Assembly (NCBI GenBank): GCA_039820405.1
Contig: JBCBQC010000006.1
Location: 68,319 to 132,318 of the forward strand
Direction of reading: 5' to 3'
DNA from: CALLVY01 sp937899855
GTDB taxonomy: Bacteria; Bacteroidota; Bacteroidia; Chitinophagales; Saprospiraceae
DNA length: 64,000 nucleotides
The number at the start of each line of letters is the position of its first letter. Position 1 is the first letter of the stretch. The notes beneath the pieces were generated by a model. It searched no databases. It was not told where the DNA came from and worked only from the letters and a program-made list of their open reading frames with translations. This document shows, one piece after another, positions 49,749 through 59,341 of this stretch. A program made the position numbers and the translations under genes.

Positions 49749-52700
49749 ATGATAACAAAGTTAACAAATCGTTCCATTAATTCCATTGGGGCTTGTTGTC
49801 GGCTGGTGTTGTTGCTGTGCTTGCCCCTATTCGCGGCGGGGAATACCCTCCACGCCGCCGCGGTGAAGCCCATCACCGGAATCGTGACCTCCTCCCCGGA
49901 TGGATTGCCCCTCATTGGGGTGACCGTCCTCGTCAAGGGGACCACCTCGGGAACCGTGACGGATGTCGACGGCAAATTCTCGATTGAGGTAAGGGAGGGG
50001 AGTACCCTCGTTTTTAGTTATACGGGTTACAAAGACCAGACCGTGGTGGTAGACGCCCGAACGGAGTACAACATCGCCTTGATCAGCGATGTATCCGTTT
50101 TGGACGAAATCGTGGTGGTGGGTTATGGCTCGCGAAAAAAATCGCACAATACGGGAGCCATCGCCCAAGTCGAGGGGGCCGATCTGGCGGCGATCCAGGC
50201 CAATCGGGTCGATGATGCCCTGGCCGGAAAACTGGCTGGCGTTCTGATTCAAAATCAGGATGGGGCACCCGGTGCGGATCCCAAGATTCAGATTCGCGCG
50301 GCTTCTTCCATCTCCGGAGCGTCCAATCCCCTAATTGTGGTGGATGGCTATCCGATTTCGGGCAGCCTGGCCACCGTCAATCCCAATGACATCGAAAGCA
50401 TGGAGGTCCTCAAGGACGCCGCCTCCGCCGCCATCTACGGCTCGCGGGGGGCCAATGGCGTGATCCTGGTGACGACCAAGAAGGGCCAATCGGGTCAGCC
50501 CCGCTTTAGCTACAATGCCTACGTGAGTACTTCCAGTCGCTACGTAGGGGACAACATCAACCCGACGGCCGGCGAATGGGCCAATACCATCGAGAACAAC
50601 GTCGCCAACGGCACCTTCGACGTGTCGGAGGTGGATCCCGCCGTGTACAATTACCGGCTCAATGCTTACCGCAACTCTCCCGATGTGACGGCCGTGGAGG
50701 ACTGGCTGTTCCAAAATGGGAACAGTATGAACCACGATTTTAGCGTCAGTGGGGGAACCGACAACGTCAGTTACTTTGCTTCGGTCGGCTACCTGAATAC
50801 CAAGGGCATCGTGATTACCCAGGGGTTTGAACGCTACAATGCCCGCTTGAACCTCGACGCCAAATTGAGCGATCGCTTTAGCACCGGACTGAGCGTCAAT
50901 GGCTTCGTTTCCAACCGCGACATTGAAGGTCACGATCAGCGGGATCTCCTGCGGGCCTACAGCGTCCACCCGATTTACCACACCGCGGCCTCGATCGCCT
51001 TTGTCCAGCAGCTGGACCAGCAGGCGCAGGAATTGGGTTTGGCCGCTTTTGACTCCGGTTTTCGGGGCGGCGACGATGCGCCCTGGAACAGTAGCATTTA
51101 TACCCTGGAGCCGGGAATGACGGCGCAGGATTGGCACTACGGCCGTAGTGGGAATGGCATCGGGGGGTCGGGAGATGCGGGCCCCGCCACCAAGCTCGAC
51201 AATACGGAACGCTGGCAACGAACCTACTTTGGTAACGTGAGTTCCTACCTGCAGTTTCGATTGGTGGATGGCCTGAACATCCGGACGGTACTCGGCGGTG
51301 ACCTCAACGATACCCGCGATTATTTCTGGCGTGGCCTCGAGTTTGACTCCCGGGCCCGGACCAACCAGACCGCCCTGGATCAGACGGACCTCAAGCGGTC
51401 GTCCTGGCTGAGCGAAACGACCCTAAACTACACCAAGGTACTGGGCCAGCACGATGTGTCGGCGGTGGTGGGGATGGAATTCCAAAACTTCAACATCAAC
51501 GGAATTGCCCTGGCTGGCTCGAACGTGCCCTTTGGACAGCCCCAGAACTTTGCCCTCCTCGAACCCGCCGATATTGCGATATCGGAGAGAAACGAGACGA
51601 TTTCGAGAAGGAGCCTCTTTGCCCGGGTCAACTACGCCTTCGACAATCGCTACCTCGCCTCGGTGTCGGTCCGGCGGGATGGGGATTCGCGCTTCGGGGT
51701 GAACAATCGCTTCGAAACCTTCCCCGCCCTTTCCCTGGGCTGGAACGTCCACAACGAATCTTTCTACAATTCGGAAATCTTGAGCGATATCAAACTCCGC
51801 TTTAGCACCGGATCGTTGGGCACCACCTCCTTCCTGGGGGCCTACAATTCACTGAGCTTGCTCAACCCGCAGGCCTCGGTATTTGGCAATGCCTTTTTGA
51901 TCCCCTCGGACATCGCTAACCCCAACTTGACCTGGCAAACCAATACCGAAACCAACCTGGGCATCAACCTGGGTTTTCTCGAAAATCGCTTTCGCCTGGG
52001 CCTTGATTACTATACCTCCAACATCGAAGACATCCTGATCAACCAAAGCGTCTCGGAAGTACTCGGGACCACCGCCATCGCCCTCAACTCGGGGGATGTG
52101 GAAAGCTCGGGCTTGGAGTTGGAATTGGGGGCCAACTTGATCAACCAGGGGCAGCTCCGCTGGACGGTGAGTGCCAACCTCTCTACGGTCAATTCGGAGA
52201 TTACCGACCTGGGTGGTTTGGACGAATTGGCGCCCGAAATCTACGGACAGAGTGGCCGGGGGCCAGTTTTTAGGAATTACGTCGGTGGAGAAATTGGAGA
52301 AATGTGGGGCCTGGAAACCATCTCCCCCGTGGAAATGAAATACATCGAAGATCCCACCCTGGTCATTGGCCTCAACAGTGGCGAAAGCTACGTCGTCGAC
52401 CAAAACGGAGACGGGGTGATCGACCGGACGCGTACGGTCGAAGAGGGCGGTGACCTGGTCAAGATCGGACAAAATACCCCGGATTTTTACTGGGGCTTTA
52501 GCAGCCAAGTTACCTACCTTGATTTTGACCTGTCCTTTCAGTTTCAGGGGGCTCAGGGCGGTGAGGTCTACAACATCGACCCGCTGTACTACAACTCCCA
52601 GTGGGGGGGGCGCCTACGCGACGACTTTGATGCGGATGAAGACGGCATCGCCGATCACAATGGCCTGCACTACGCCCGCAACCGGGACCAGACCGACGCA

Positions 52701-52976
52701 ATGATCCAGGATGCCTCCTACGTCGCGCTGCGTAACGTCACCCTTGGCTACACCCTCAATCCCGACTGGCTGAGCAAAGCGGGTTTGCGCTCCGCTCGGG
52801 TCTACGTGGCCAGTACCAATTTGCTCTACCTGATGGGCTCCGATTACACCTCGTTCAATCCCGAAGGCGTGGAGATCACCAACTCGGGTTATCGCGGCCC
52901 CACCACCTACGGGGTCCAGGTAGGAGCCAGTCCAGTGGTGAGAAGTTTTACGCTGGGTGTAAACGTTAATTTCTAA
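49749..52976 (+). CDS. SusC-like TonB-dependent receptor of the alginate locus
   Basis: 1075 residues. A signal peptide (about 1-37) is followed by a carboxypeptidase-like domain (about 40-115, GVTVLVKGTTSGTVTDVDGKFSI) and a TonB box region EIVVVGYG. The plug domain contains RVDDALAGKLAGV, IRAASSISGASNPLIVVDGYPI and LKDAASAAIYGSRGANGVILVTTKKG, the SusC/RagA signature. The C-terminal barrel follows. It forms the outer-membrane channel for alginate oligosaccharides with the SusD lid encoded 11 bp downstream. Alginate as substrate is inferred from the lyases in the same operon. Energy comes from TonB-ExbBD, which is not encoded here. Confidence 0.95.
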   Translation: MITKLTNRSINSIGACCRLVLLLCLPLFAAGNTLHAAAVKPITGIVTSSPDGLPLIGVTVLVKGTTSGTVTDVDGKFSIEVREGSTLVFSYTGYKDQTVVVDARTEYNIALISDVSVLDEIVVVGYGSRKKSHNTGAIAQVEGADLAAIQANRVDDALAGKLAGVLIQNQDGAPGADPKIQIRAASSISGASNPLIVVDGYPISGSLATVNPNDIESMEVLKDAASAAIYGSRGANGVILVTTKKGQSGQPRFSYNAYVSTSSRYVGDNINPTAGEWANTIENNVANGTFDVSEVDPAVYNYRLNAYRNSPDVTAVEDWLFQNGNSMNHDFSVSGGTDNVSYFASVGYLNTKGIVITQGFERYNARLNLDAKLSDRFSTGLSVNGFVSNRDIEGHDQRDLLRAYSVHPIYHTAASIAFVQQLDQQAQELGLAAFDSGFRGGDDAPWNSSIYTLEPGMTAQDWHYGRSGNGIGGSGDAGPATKLDNTERWQRTYFGNVSSYLQFRLVDGLNIRTVLGGDLNDTRDYFWRGLEFDSRARTNQTALDQTDLKRSSWLSETTLNYTKVLGQHDVSAVVGMEFQNFNINGIALAGSNVPFGQPQNFALLEPADIAISERNETISRRSLFARVNYAFDNRYLASVSVRRDGDSRFGVNNRFETFPALSLGWNVHNESFYNSEILSDIKLRFSTGSLGTTSFLGAYNSLSLLNPQASVFGNAFLIPSDIANPNLTWQTNTETNLGINLGFLENRFRLGLDYYTSNIEDILINQSVSEVLGTTAIALNSGDVESSGLELELGANLINQGQLRWTVSANLSTVNSEITDLGGLDELAPEIYGQSGRGPVFRNYVGGEIGEMWGLETISPVEMKYIEDPTLVIGLNSGESYVVDQNGDGVIDRTRTVEEGGDLVKIGQNTPDFYWGFSSQVTYLDFDLSFQFQGAQGGEVYNIDPLYYNSQWGGRLRDDFDADEDGIADHNGLHYARNRDQTDAMIQDASYVALRNVTLGYTLNPDWLSKAGLRSARVYVASTNLLYLMGSDYTSFNPEGVEITNSGYRGPTTYGVQVGASPVVRSFTLGVNVNF

Positions 52977-52987
52977 AATCTAACACG

Positions 52988-54301
52988 ATGAGAATCTTAT
53001 CCCTAATCATAGGATCCCTGTTGTTGCTCGTCGCCTGCAACAACGACTTGGAACAGTTTCCCTCCAATATCGCCAGCTCGGAATCTCTGACGGAGTACGG
53101 CGGGGTCCTGAACGCGGCCTACTATTACCAACTCGGATCGGTAACGCCCATGGCCGTGATGGGCGACTTTCGGGCGGACAATGCGCTGATGATCGAACCG
53201 CCCTTTACCGAATTCGATAGCTACGGTCCCGACCTAACGGCCATGGAGGATCAATTTTTTGGTCCCTTCTACACCGCCCTGTACAAGTCCATCCTGAGCG
53301 CCAATAACGTGATCGAAAATTCTACGGATGCCACCGAAGTGGGGGAAGCCAAATTTTTACGCGCCCTGTCCTACTTCAAACTCGTCCGCGTCTTTGGCGA
53401 CGTTCCCCTCAACCTATCCGCTACGCCCAGCACTACCGATGGCTCCATCCTGGTCCGTCAGCCGGCGGCAGACGTATACAACAACGTCATCATCCCCGAT
53501 CTGGAGGATGCCATTGCGGCCTTGGGAGTGGAAATCGTGGACGGTCGGGCCTCGCGCTACGCAGCGCAGGGTTTGTTGGGCAAAGTATTCGTCCAACTGG
53601 GAGAATTTAACCGCGCCGAACCCCAGCTGGCGGCCGTGATTGAAGGAGCGGAGGCCGTCGGAATCAGCCTCCAAGCTGACTTTGCCGACATTTTTGGAAT
53701 GGGCAATGACTTGAATTCGGAAATCATTTTTGCTACCCAAGTATCGAGTTCCGTGGTCGATGAATACGGCTTTTCCGAGTTCTGGTCTTGGTCCGGTGGC
53801 TTGGACACCAAATCCTTAGAACCCCTGGACCTGGATTTGGTCGCGGCCTTTGACGCCAGCCCCGGTGACCTGCGCCGGGCGGTGACGATTGATACCGCCA
53901 CCCTGGCTTCGCCCAAATTCCCGCAGACCGGCGGACCCGACCACGACTGGATCGAATTGCGTCTGGCCGATGTCCTGCTCTTGTACGCCGAAACGCGAAA
54001 CGAGAATGGGGCCACTGCCGAAACGGTACTCGACCTGCTGGACCCCATCCGCACCCGGGCTGGATTGGATCCCCTGGATCACACCGTCTTCAATACCCCG
54101 GAGCTGGTGCGCCAAGCCATTCAGGACGAACGCCGCCTAGAGCTGGCCTTCGAAGGCCAACGCTGGTTTGACCTGGTCCGTACCGGCACGGTCGATGCCG
54201 AGATGGATCAGACGATTGATGCGCGCTACCACCTGTTCCCCCTCCCGATTTCGGAAGTGCTGGCCAGCTTTGGCGTCATCACGCAAAACGATGGCTACTA
54301 A
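52988..54301 (+). CDS. SusD-like (RagB) glycan-binding lipoprotein
   Basis: 437 residues, shorter than the usual 500 or more. The lipoprotein signal ends LLLLVAC (Cys17). N-terminal SusD_N features (NNDLEQFP, SLTEYGGVLNAAYYY) are followed by helices of the TPR-like scaffold (GEAKFLRALSYFKLVRVFGDVPL). The C-terminal RagB part contains DWIELRLADVLLLYAETRNE and QDERRLELAFEGQRWFDLVRTG. It covers the SusC channel at the cell surface and binds oligosaccharides. It lies 11 bp after susC. Confidence 0.95.
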   Translation: MRILSLIIGSLLLLVACNNDLEQFPSNIASSESLTEYGGVLNAAYYYQLGSVTPMAVMGDFRADNALMIEPPFTEFDSYGPDLTAMEDQFFGPFYTALYKSILSANNVIENSTDATEVGEAKFLRALSYFKLVRVFGDVPLNLSATPSTTDGSILVRQPAADVYNNVIIPDLEDAIAALGVEIVDGRASRYAAQGLLGKVFVQLGEFNRAEPQLAAVIEGAEAVGISLQADFADIFGMGNDLNSEIIFATQVSSSVVDEYGFSEFWSWSGGLDTKSLEPLDLDLVAAFDASPGDLRRAVTIDTATLASPKFPQTGGPDHDWIELRLADVLLLYAETRNENGATAETVLDLLDPIRTRAGLDPLDHTVFNTPELVRQAIQDERRLELAFEGQRWFDLVRTGTVDAEMDQTIDARYHLFPLPISEVLASFGVITQNDGY

Positions 54302-54341
54302 AGAACAAGCTTAAGTTTCGTACCCTCATCCATAACTTCTT

Positions 54342-54362
54342 CGGGGAGCCTTGGGCTCCCCG
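54342..54362 (+). other. intercistronic hairpin between susD and the lyase genes
   Basis: CGGGGAGCC-TTG-GGCTCCCCG is a perfect 9-bp stem 41 nt after the susD stop. A run of seven T residues begins only about 18 nt further on, so it is not a classic terminator. It could partly terminate or protect the susCD message and set the ratio of transporter to enzyme. Confidence 0.65.
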
Positions 54363-54420
54363 CTAGAGGTGGGGGCAATTTTTTTATCCGACATATTTCG
54401 ACCAAAAGAACGATGACCAC

Positions 54421-56658
54421 ATGGAAAAAAGATTAATGGCCTTACTGGGAATGGGCTGCGGTTTGCTGCTCTTGCTGGCCTGTGGAGAATCCGTACCGGG
54501 TACCCTGGTGCGCGACGTGGCGGCTTTTGAAGCGGCGGTGGCGGCGGCCCAACCGGGCGATCGCATCATCCTGGCCAATGGCGTCTGGCGGGATGCCGAA
54601 CTGGTTTTTACCGGGACGGGAACGGCAGAGCAGCCGATTATCCTGACGGTGCAGGAAAAGGGGTGGGTGACTTTGGAGGGCCAATCCAATTTGCGGATCG
54701 CGGGGGAATACCTGCACGTGGAGGGCCTGGTGTTTACAAATGGCTACACCCCCACCAAGGAGGTCATCGCCTTTCGGAAGGACAAACAGACCCTCTGCAA
54801 TCACTGTCGGGTCACGGAATGCGTGATCGACAATTACAACAACCCGGAGCGTTTTGAATCGGATTACTGGGTGGGCATTTATGGGAAAAACAACCGCTTT
54901 GACCACAACTACCTGACGGGAAAAAGAAACCACGGGGTGACCCTGGCGGTTCGGCTAAATACCGAAGCGAGCCGGGAAAACCACCACCGGATCGACCACA
55001 ATTATTTTGGGCACCGGCCCATATTGGGGGCCAACGGTGGGGAAACGCTGCGGGTCGGAACGAGTCATTATTCGCTCACCAATTCCAATACGGTGGTGGA
55101 GTACAATTACTTTGATCGCTGTAACGGCGAGCACGAAATCATCTCCAGCAAATCCTGCCAAAACATTTACCGCCACAATACTTTTTACGAATGCCAAGGA
55201 ACGCTCACCATGCGGCACGGCAACGAAACCCTGGTGGAGAGCAATTACTTTTTTGGCAACGGCAAGTCCAATACGGGGGGCATCCGCATCATCAACGAAA
55301 CCCAAAAGGTGATCAATAACTACGGCGAAGGCCTGACCGGCTACCGCTTCCGGGGCGCGCTGGTGATCATGAACGGCGTCCCCAATTCTCCGCCCAACCG
55401 CTATTTCCAAGTCATCGACTCCGAAGCCTCCAACAACACCTTCGTCAATTGTGACCACATCCAACTCTGCGCGGGTAGCGATGCGGAACGCAGTGCGGTT
55501 CCAAAAAATACCCTCGTCACCAACAACATCTTTTACCACGAACAAAAGGACGAGCTGTTTACCGTGTACGACGACATCAGTGGCATTACTTTCCGGGAGA
55601 ACTTGATTGCCCCCAAGGCGCAGCCCATCGCCCCCACTGGTTTTCAGCCCACCGCGCTGACTCTCGAAAGGGACAGCAACGGCTTGTTGATGCCTCGGGA
55701 GGCCCTGGCCGAGGGCAAGGGCATGCGACCCACCGGAACGCGGGCCACGCCCGACAATACCGGGGTGAGTTGGTACCCGCGCGCGGAGGAAGAAGTGTTT
55801 TTCAACACCGGAAAAGTCATCCCCGTCCCGCCCGGCCGCAATACCCTCTACGAAGCCATCCAGCGTTCCCAGCGTGGCGACGTACTGGAATTGGCAGCGG
55901 GTCAGTACGTAGTCGAAAAATCAATTGACCTGCGCCACCCCCTGTCGATCATTTCCCGAGCCAGCGAAAAACCAGTTCTACAATTTCAGCGGACTTCGCT
56001 GTTCAACATCGAAAACGGCGGCAGCCTGTCTTTGGATAACCTGGTCATCGATGGCAGTGAGGCCCCCGACGCCCACGGCAATACGGTGATCCGTACGAGC
56101 CGTTATTCGATGAGCCGCAATTATAAGCTGATGATCGACCGCTGCGACTTTCGGGACCTGGATGTCAACCATACATTTGACGTCCTACGGGTCTACAAAA
56201 ATACCTTCGCTGATTCGATCGTCCTCCGTCGGTCCACCTTTACCCAGGTGGATGGCCACGTACTGGCACTGAACAAAGAAACGGACGACATCGGTATCTA
56301 CAATGTCGAAAATGTGGTGATCGAGGACTGTGCCTTCAAAGACGTTTCGGGTAGTGCGCTGCACCTACACCGCGGGGGGCGCGACGAGAGTACCTTTGGC
56401 CCCCTGCTCGTACTGGACCGCAGTACGTTTGAAAACGTGGGCCAGGGCAAACGCAACAAGACGAAGGCCTCGATTGCCCTCCACGGGGTACAGGTGGCCA
56501 GAGTACAAAACAGTCGTTTCCGGGATTGCGAACCGCTCGATCTACACTTGGTGGTCGGAGAACCCGTGGTGGAAATTCGGGACTGTGAATTTGAACAGAC
56601 CCCTCTGATCGTAGACAATGGCGAACCTTACCTGACCGAGAATTTGCGCTTCCGTTGA
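54421..56658 (+). CDS. PL6 family alginate lyase, lipoprotein
   Basis: 745 residues. The lipoprotein signal ends LLLLLAC (Cys21), so the enzyme is probably anchored in the outer membrane. Residues about 28-400 are the chondroitinase B-like right-handed parallel beta-helix of PL6. They carry NGGETLRVGTSHYS (calcium-binding acidic residues), NGEHEIISSKSCQNIYRHNTF with the catalytic Lys, and TMRHGNETLVESNYFFGN with the catalytic Arg. A second beta-helix domain (about 450-745) is present, as in two-domain PL6 lyases. The enzyme cuts alginate by beta-elimination, leaving unsaturated ends. It is the first degradative gene of the locus. The preference for MG, G or M blocks cannot be read from sequence. 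Confidence 0.93.
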   Translation: MEKRLMALLGMGCGLLLLLACGESVPGTLVRDVAAFEAAVAAAQPGDRIILANGVWRDAELVFTGTGTAEQPIILTVQEKGWVTLEGQSNLRIAGEYLHVEGLVFTNGYTPTKEVIAFRKDKQTLCNHCRVTECVIDNYNNPERFESDYWVGIYGKNNRFDHNYLTGKRNHGVTLAVRLNTEASRENHHRIDHNYFGHRPILGANGGETLRVGTSHYSLTNSNTVVEYNYFDRCNGEHEIISSKSCQNIYRHNTFYECQGTLTMRHGNETLVESNYFFGNGKSNTGGIRIINETQKVINNYGEGLTGYRFRGALVIMNGVPNSPPNRYFQVIDSEASNNTFVNCDHIQLCAGSDAERSAVPKNTLVTNNIFYHEQKDELFTVYDDISGITFRENLIAPKAQPIAPTGFQPTALTLERDSNGLLMPREALAEGKGMRPTGTRATPDNTGVSWYPRAEEEVFFNTGKVIPVPPGRNTLYEAIQRSQRGDVLELAAGQYVVEKSIDLRHPLSIISRASEKPVLQFQRTSLFNIENGGSLSLDNLVIDGSEAPDAHGNTVIRTSRYSMSRNYKLMIDRCDFRDLDVNHTFDVLRVYKNTFADSIVLRRSTFTQVDGHVLALNKETDDIGIYNVENVVIEDCAFKDVSGSALHLHRGGRDESTFGPLLVLDRSTFENVGQGKRNKTKASIALHGVQVARVQNSRFRDCEPLDLHLVVGEPVVEIRDCEFEQTPLIVDNGEPYLTENLRFR

Positions 56659-56707
56659 GGAGAACAGATGGGGAGCAATTGCGCTTGCTTTTGTGGTACT
56701 AAAAATT

Positions 56708-58975
56708 ATGATGTTGAAAATACCGAAGAAAATACCGTTGGTCGTTTTGATCCAAGTCTTGCTCGTGCTGGGCTTGGGGGGGCAGGACCGTCCCCGGCTG
56801 ATTCTGAGTGCGGCGGGTGTGGAAAACATCCGGGGTGCGGAGGGGGCGGCCCCGCTGTTTGCGGAGGTCTTGCGGACGACACGGGCGGAGGTTGATGCCG
56901 AAATCGCGCAAGGCATTTTCGTTCCCGTTCCCCGGGACATGGCCGGTGGCTACAGCCACGAACGCCACAAAAAGAATTTCTTTATCCTACAAAAAGCGGG
57001 CAACCTCTACCAAATTACGGGAGCGAAAAAATACGCCGTTTACATCCGCGAGCTGTTTTTGCGCTACGCGGCGGAGTACCCCAAGTGGGGCCCGCACCCG
57101 ACCCAGCGGTCCTACGCTACGGGCAAAATTTTCTGGCAATGCCTCAACGACGCCAACTGGCTGGTGTACGCCAGTCAGGCTTACGACTGCGTTTACGATT
57201 TTTTGACGCCCGGAGAACGCGCCCTTTTGGAGAAAGACCTCTTCCGCCCCCTAGCCGATTTTATTTCCCTCGACAATCCCCAATTTTTTAATCGCATTCA
57301 CAACCACAGTACCTGGGGCAATGCCGCCGTAGGCATGATGGGGCTCGCGATGCACGATACCGAATTGGTCCAGCGGGCCCTATACGGCCTCCCAAACGAC
57401 TCGATCGATCCCAACACGCTCGATAACGACGGTGGCTTTATCCAAATCGAAGGACAGCGCCAGGCGGGTTTTTTGGCCCAGTTGGATTATTCCTTTTCGC
57501 CCGATGGCTATTTTACCGAGGGGCCCTATTACCTCCGCTACGCCATGACGCCCTTCCTGCTGTTTGCCAAGGCGCTGGCCAACAACCGCCCCGACCTCGA
57601 GATTTATGCCTACCGCGATAGCATCCTACAAAAAGCGGTCTGGGCCCTGCTGCACCAGACCGATGCGCAGGGGCAGTTTTTTCCCATCAATGACGCCCAA
57701 AAGGGCATGTCCTGGAAGGCGCGAGAAGTGGTGGCGGCGGTAGATATCGCCTACTCCGATTTTGGGCGAGACCCCCGGCTGCTGTCGATTGCTGCCGAGC
57801 AGGGGCGGGTGCTCCTCGACGACAGTGGTTTTGCCGTGGCGCGGGCGCTGGCCCAAGGCCTGGCGAAAAAATTTCGCTCTCCCTCCATCGCCTATCGCGA
57901 TGGGGCGGAGGGGCAAAAGGGGGGCGTCGCCATCGTCCGGGCTGCCGGGACATCGGACGGGGAGCTTTGTCTGGTGATGAAATATTCCGCGCACGGCATG
58001 GGACACGGCCACTTTGACAAGTTGTCTTATTCGCTCTACGACGAAGTAGGGGAGGTGGTACAGGATTACGGAGCGGCGCGTTGGGTCAATATCGATCAGA
58101 AGGGTGGGGGACGTTACTTGCCGGAGAACCAATCTTTTGCCAAGCAGAGCATCGCCCACAATACCCTGGTGGTCAACGAAGCCTCGCACTACGAAGGCCA
58201 GGTGAAATTGGGGGAAGCCCACCATCCCGAGCGGTACTTTTTGGAGCTGGCGGGGGAAGCGGGCCAGCTGGTTAGCGCCAAAGAGCGGCATGCCTATCCG
58301 GGGACCGAGCTGCACCGCAGCCTGGTCGTACTGGAGGCGCCGTCTTTTCCCAATCCCCTGTTGATCGACGTCTTTCGGGTTCGTTCCGAGCGGGAAAACC
58401 AGTACGATTTGCCGCTGTGGTTTACGGGCCACCTGCTGTCCAGCGACGTCGACTACGTGAGCTCCACCCAGCGCTTGGCACCACTCGGTACGGCCCATGG
58501 CTACCAGCACTTGTGGCGGGAGGCCACGGCTTCCCCCGGCGGGCAGTCGGCCCAAATGAGCTGGCTGTCGCACGGCAAATTTTTTACCCTCACCACCGCC
58601 ACGCAAGCGCAAGACGAGTGGATACTGGCCCGGGGCGGCGCGAACGATCCCCATTTTAACCTCCGCCACGATCCCGTCTTTATCCAACGACGCCGGGCTC
58701 GCTCGACGACTTTTGTCTCCGTGGTCGAATCGCACGGCCGTTACGATCCGGTCAGCGAAATTCCCCAGAACCCATTTTCGGGTTTGCACTCGGTGACTTT
58801 ACTCCACGATACCGAGACCCATACCGTGGTCCAAATCCAAACCCTGGCCGGGGAGTACTGGACCCTGGCCCTGGCCAACGCCGATGCTGCTCCGGAGAGC
58901 CCGCACCGGGTAGAAGTGGACGGAGAGGTGCTGCATTGGCGGGGACCTTATTTACTACAAAAAACAACATCATGA
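56708..58975 (+). CDS. PL17 oligoalginate lyase (heparinase II/III-like)
   Basis: 755 residues from ATG 56708; an in-frame GTG lies at 56693. A hydrophobic signal (LVVLIQVLLVLGLG) suggests export to the periplasm. The N-terminal alpha/alpha toroid (about 60-370) has IHNHSTWGNAAVGMMG with the Asn-His pair and FSPDGYFTEGPYYLRYAMTPF with the catalytic Tyr. The C-terminal heparinase II/III beta-sandwich contains MKYSAHGMGHGHFDKLSYSLYDE, including the catalytic-site His. PL17 enzymes act exolytically on oligoalginates and release unsaturated monouronate. Its stop overlaps the next start (ATGA, 58972-58975). Confidence 0.93.
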   Translation: MMLKIPKKIPLVVLIQVLLVLGLGGQDRPRLILSAAGVENIRGAEGAAPLFAEVLRTTRAEVDAEIAQGIFVPVPRDMAGGYSHERHKKNFFILQKAGNLYQITGAKKYAVYIRELFLRYAAEYPKWGPHPTQRSYATGKIFWQCLNDANWLVYASQAYDCVYDFLTPGERALLEKDLFRPLADFISLDNPQFFNRIHNHSTWGNAAVGMMGLAMHDTELVQRALYGLPNDSIDPNTLDNDGGFIQIEGQRQAGFLAQLDYSFSPDGYFTEGPYYLRYAMTPFLLFAKALANNRPDLEIYAYRDSILQKAVWALLHQTDAQGQFFPINDAQKGMSWKAREVVAAVDIAYSDFGRDPRLLSIAAEQGRVLLDDSGFAVARALAQGLAKKFRSPSIAYRDGAEGQKGGVAIVRAAGTSDGELCLVMKYSAHGMGHGHFDKLSYSLYDEVGEVVQDYGAARWVNIDQKGGGRYLPENQSFAKQSIAHNTLVVNEASHYEGQVKLGEAHHPERYFLELAGEAGQLVSAKERHAYPGTELHRSLVVLEAPSFPNPLLIDVFRVRSERENQYDLPLWFTGHLLSSDVDYVSSTQRLAPLGTAHGYQHLWREATASPGGQSAQMSWLSHGKFFTLTTATQAQDEWILARGGANDPHFNLRHDPVFIQRRRARSTTFVSVVESHGRYDPVSEIPQNPFSGLHSVTLLHDTETHTVVQIQTLAGEYWTLALANADAAPESPHRVEVDGEVLHWRGPYLLQKTTS

Positions 58976-59322
58976 ATACGGAAAAAAGACGTAAAACCTT
59001 CTTCCAACAAGACGAGCAAAGCTGGGAAATAGTAGATCCCCTGCTGCGGCGACAGATTCACGGCTACGACGATAAGATCATGCTGGTGGTTGCCGACTTT
59101 AAAACGGGAGGGATTGGCCAGCTGCACCAGCATCACCATTCGCAGGTGACTTACGTCCAGAGTGGGGCCTTTGAAATGACGATTGGCGAGGAGGTCAAAC
59201 TCATCAAGGCCGGAGATTCGTACTACGTTCCCCCGATGGTGATGCACGGTTGTACCTGTTTGCAAGCCGGCCGTTTGATCGACGTTTTTAGTCCCAAACG
59301 CGACGACTTTTTGGACGCTTAA
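58972..59322 (+). CDS. kdgF: KdgF-like cupin, unsaturated monouronate linearisation
   Basis: 116 residues, a single cupin. HQHHHSQVTYVQSG (His52, His54, Gln58) and MVMHGC (His92) give the metal site of the KdgF type. KdgF speeds the conversion of ring-form unsaturated uronate, released by pectin or alginate lyases, to open-chain DEH (4-deoxy-L-erythro-5-hexoseulose uronate). ATG 58972 overlaps the PL17 stop, indicating translational coupling; an in-frame ATG at 58936 lies within the PL17 gene and is not preferred. No signal peptide, so it is cytoplasmic, acting after monouronate import. Confidence 0.9.
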   Translation: MNTEKRRKTFFQQDEQSWEIVDPLLRRQIHGYDDKIMLVVADFKTGGIGQLHQHHHSQVTYVQSGAFEMTIGEEVKLIKAGDSYYVPPMVMHGCTCLQAGRLIDVFSPKRDDFLDA

Positions 59323-59341
59323 CCCCTCCTAAACTCAACCG

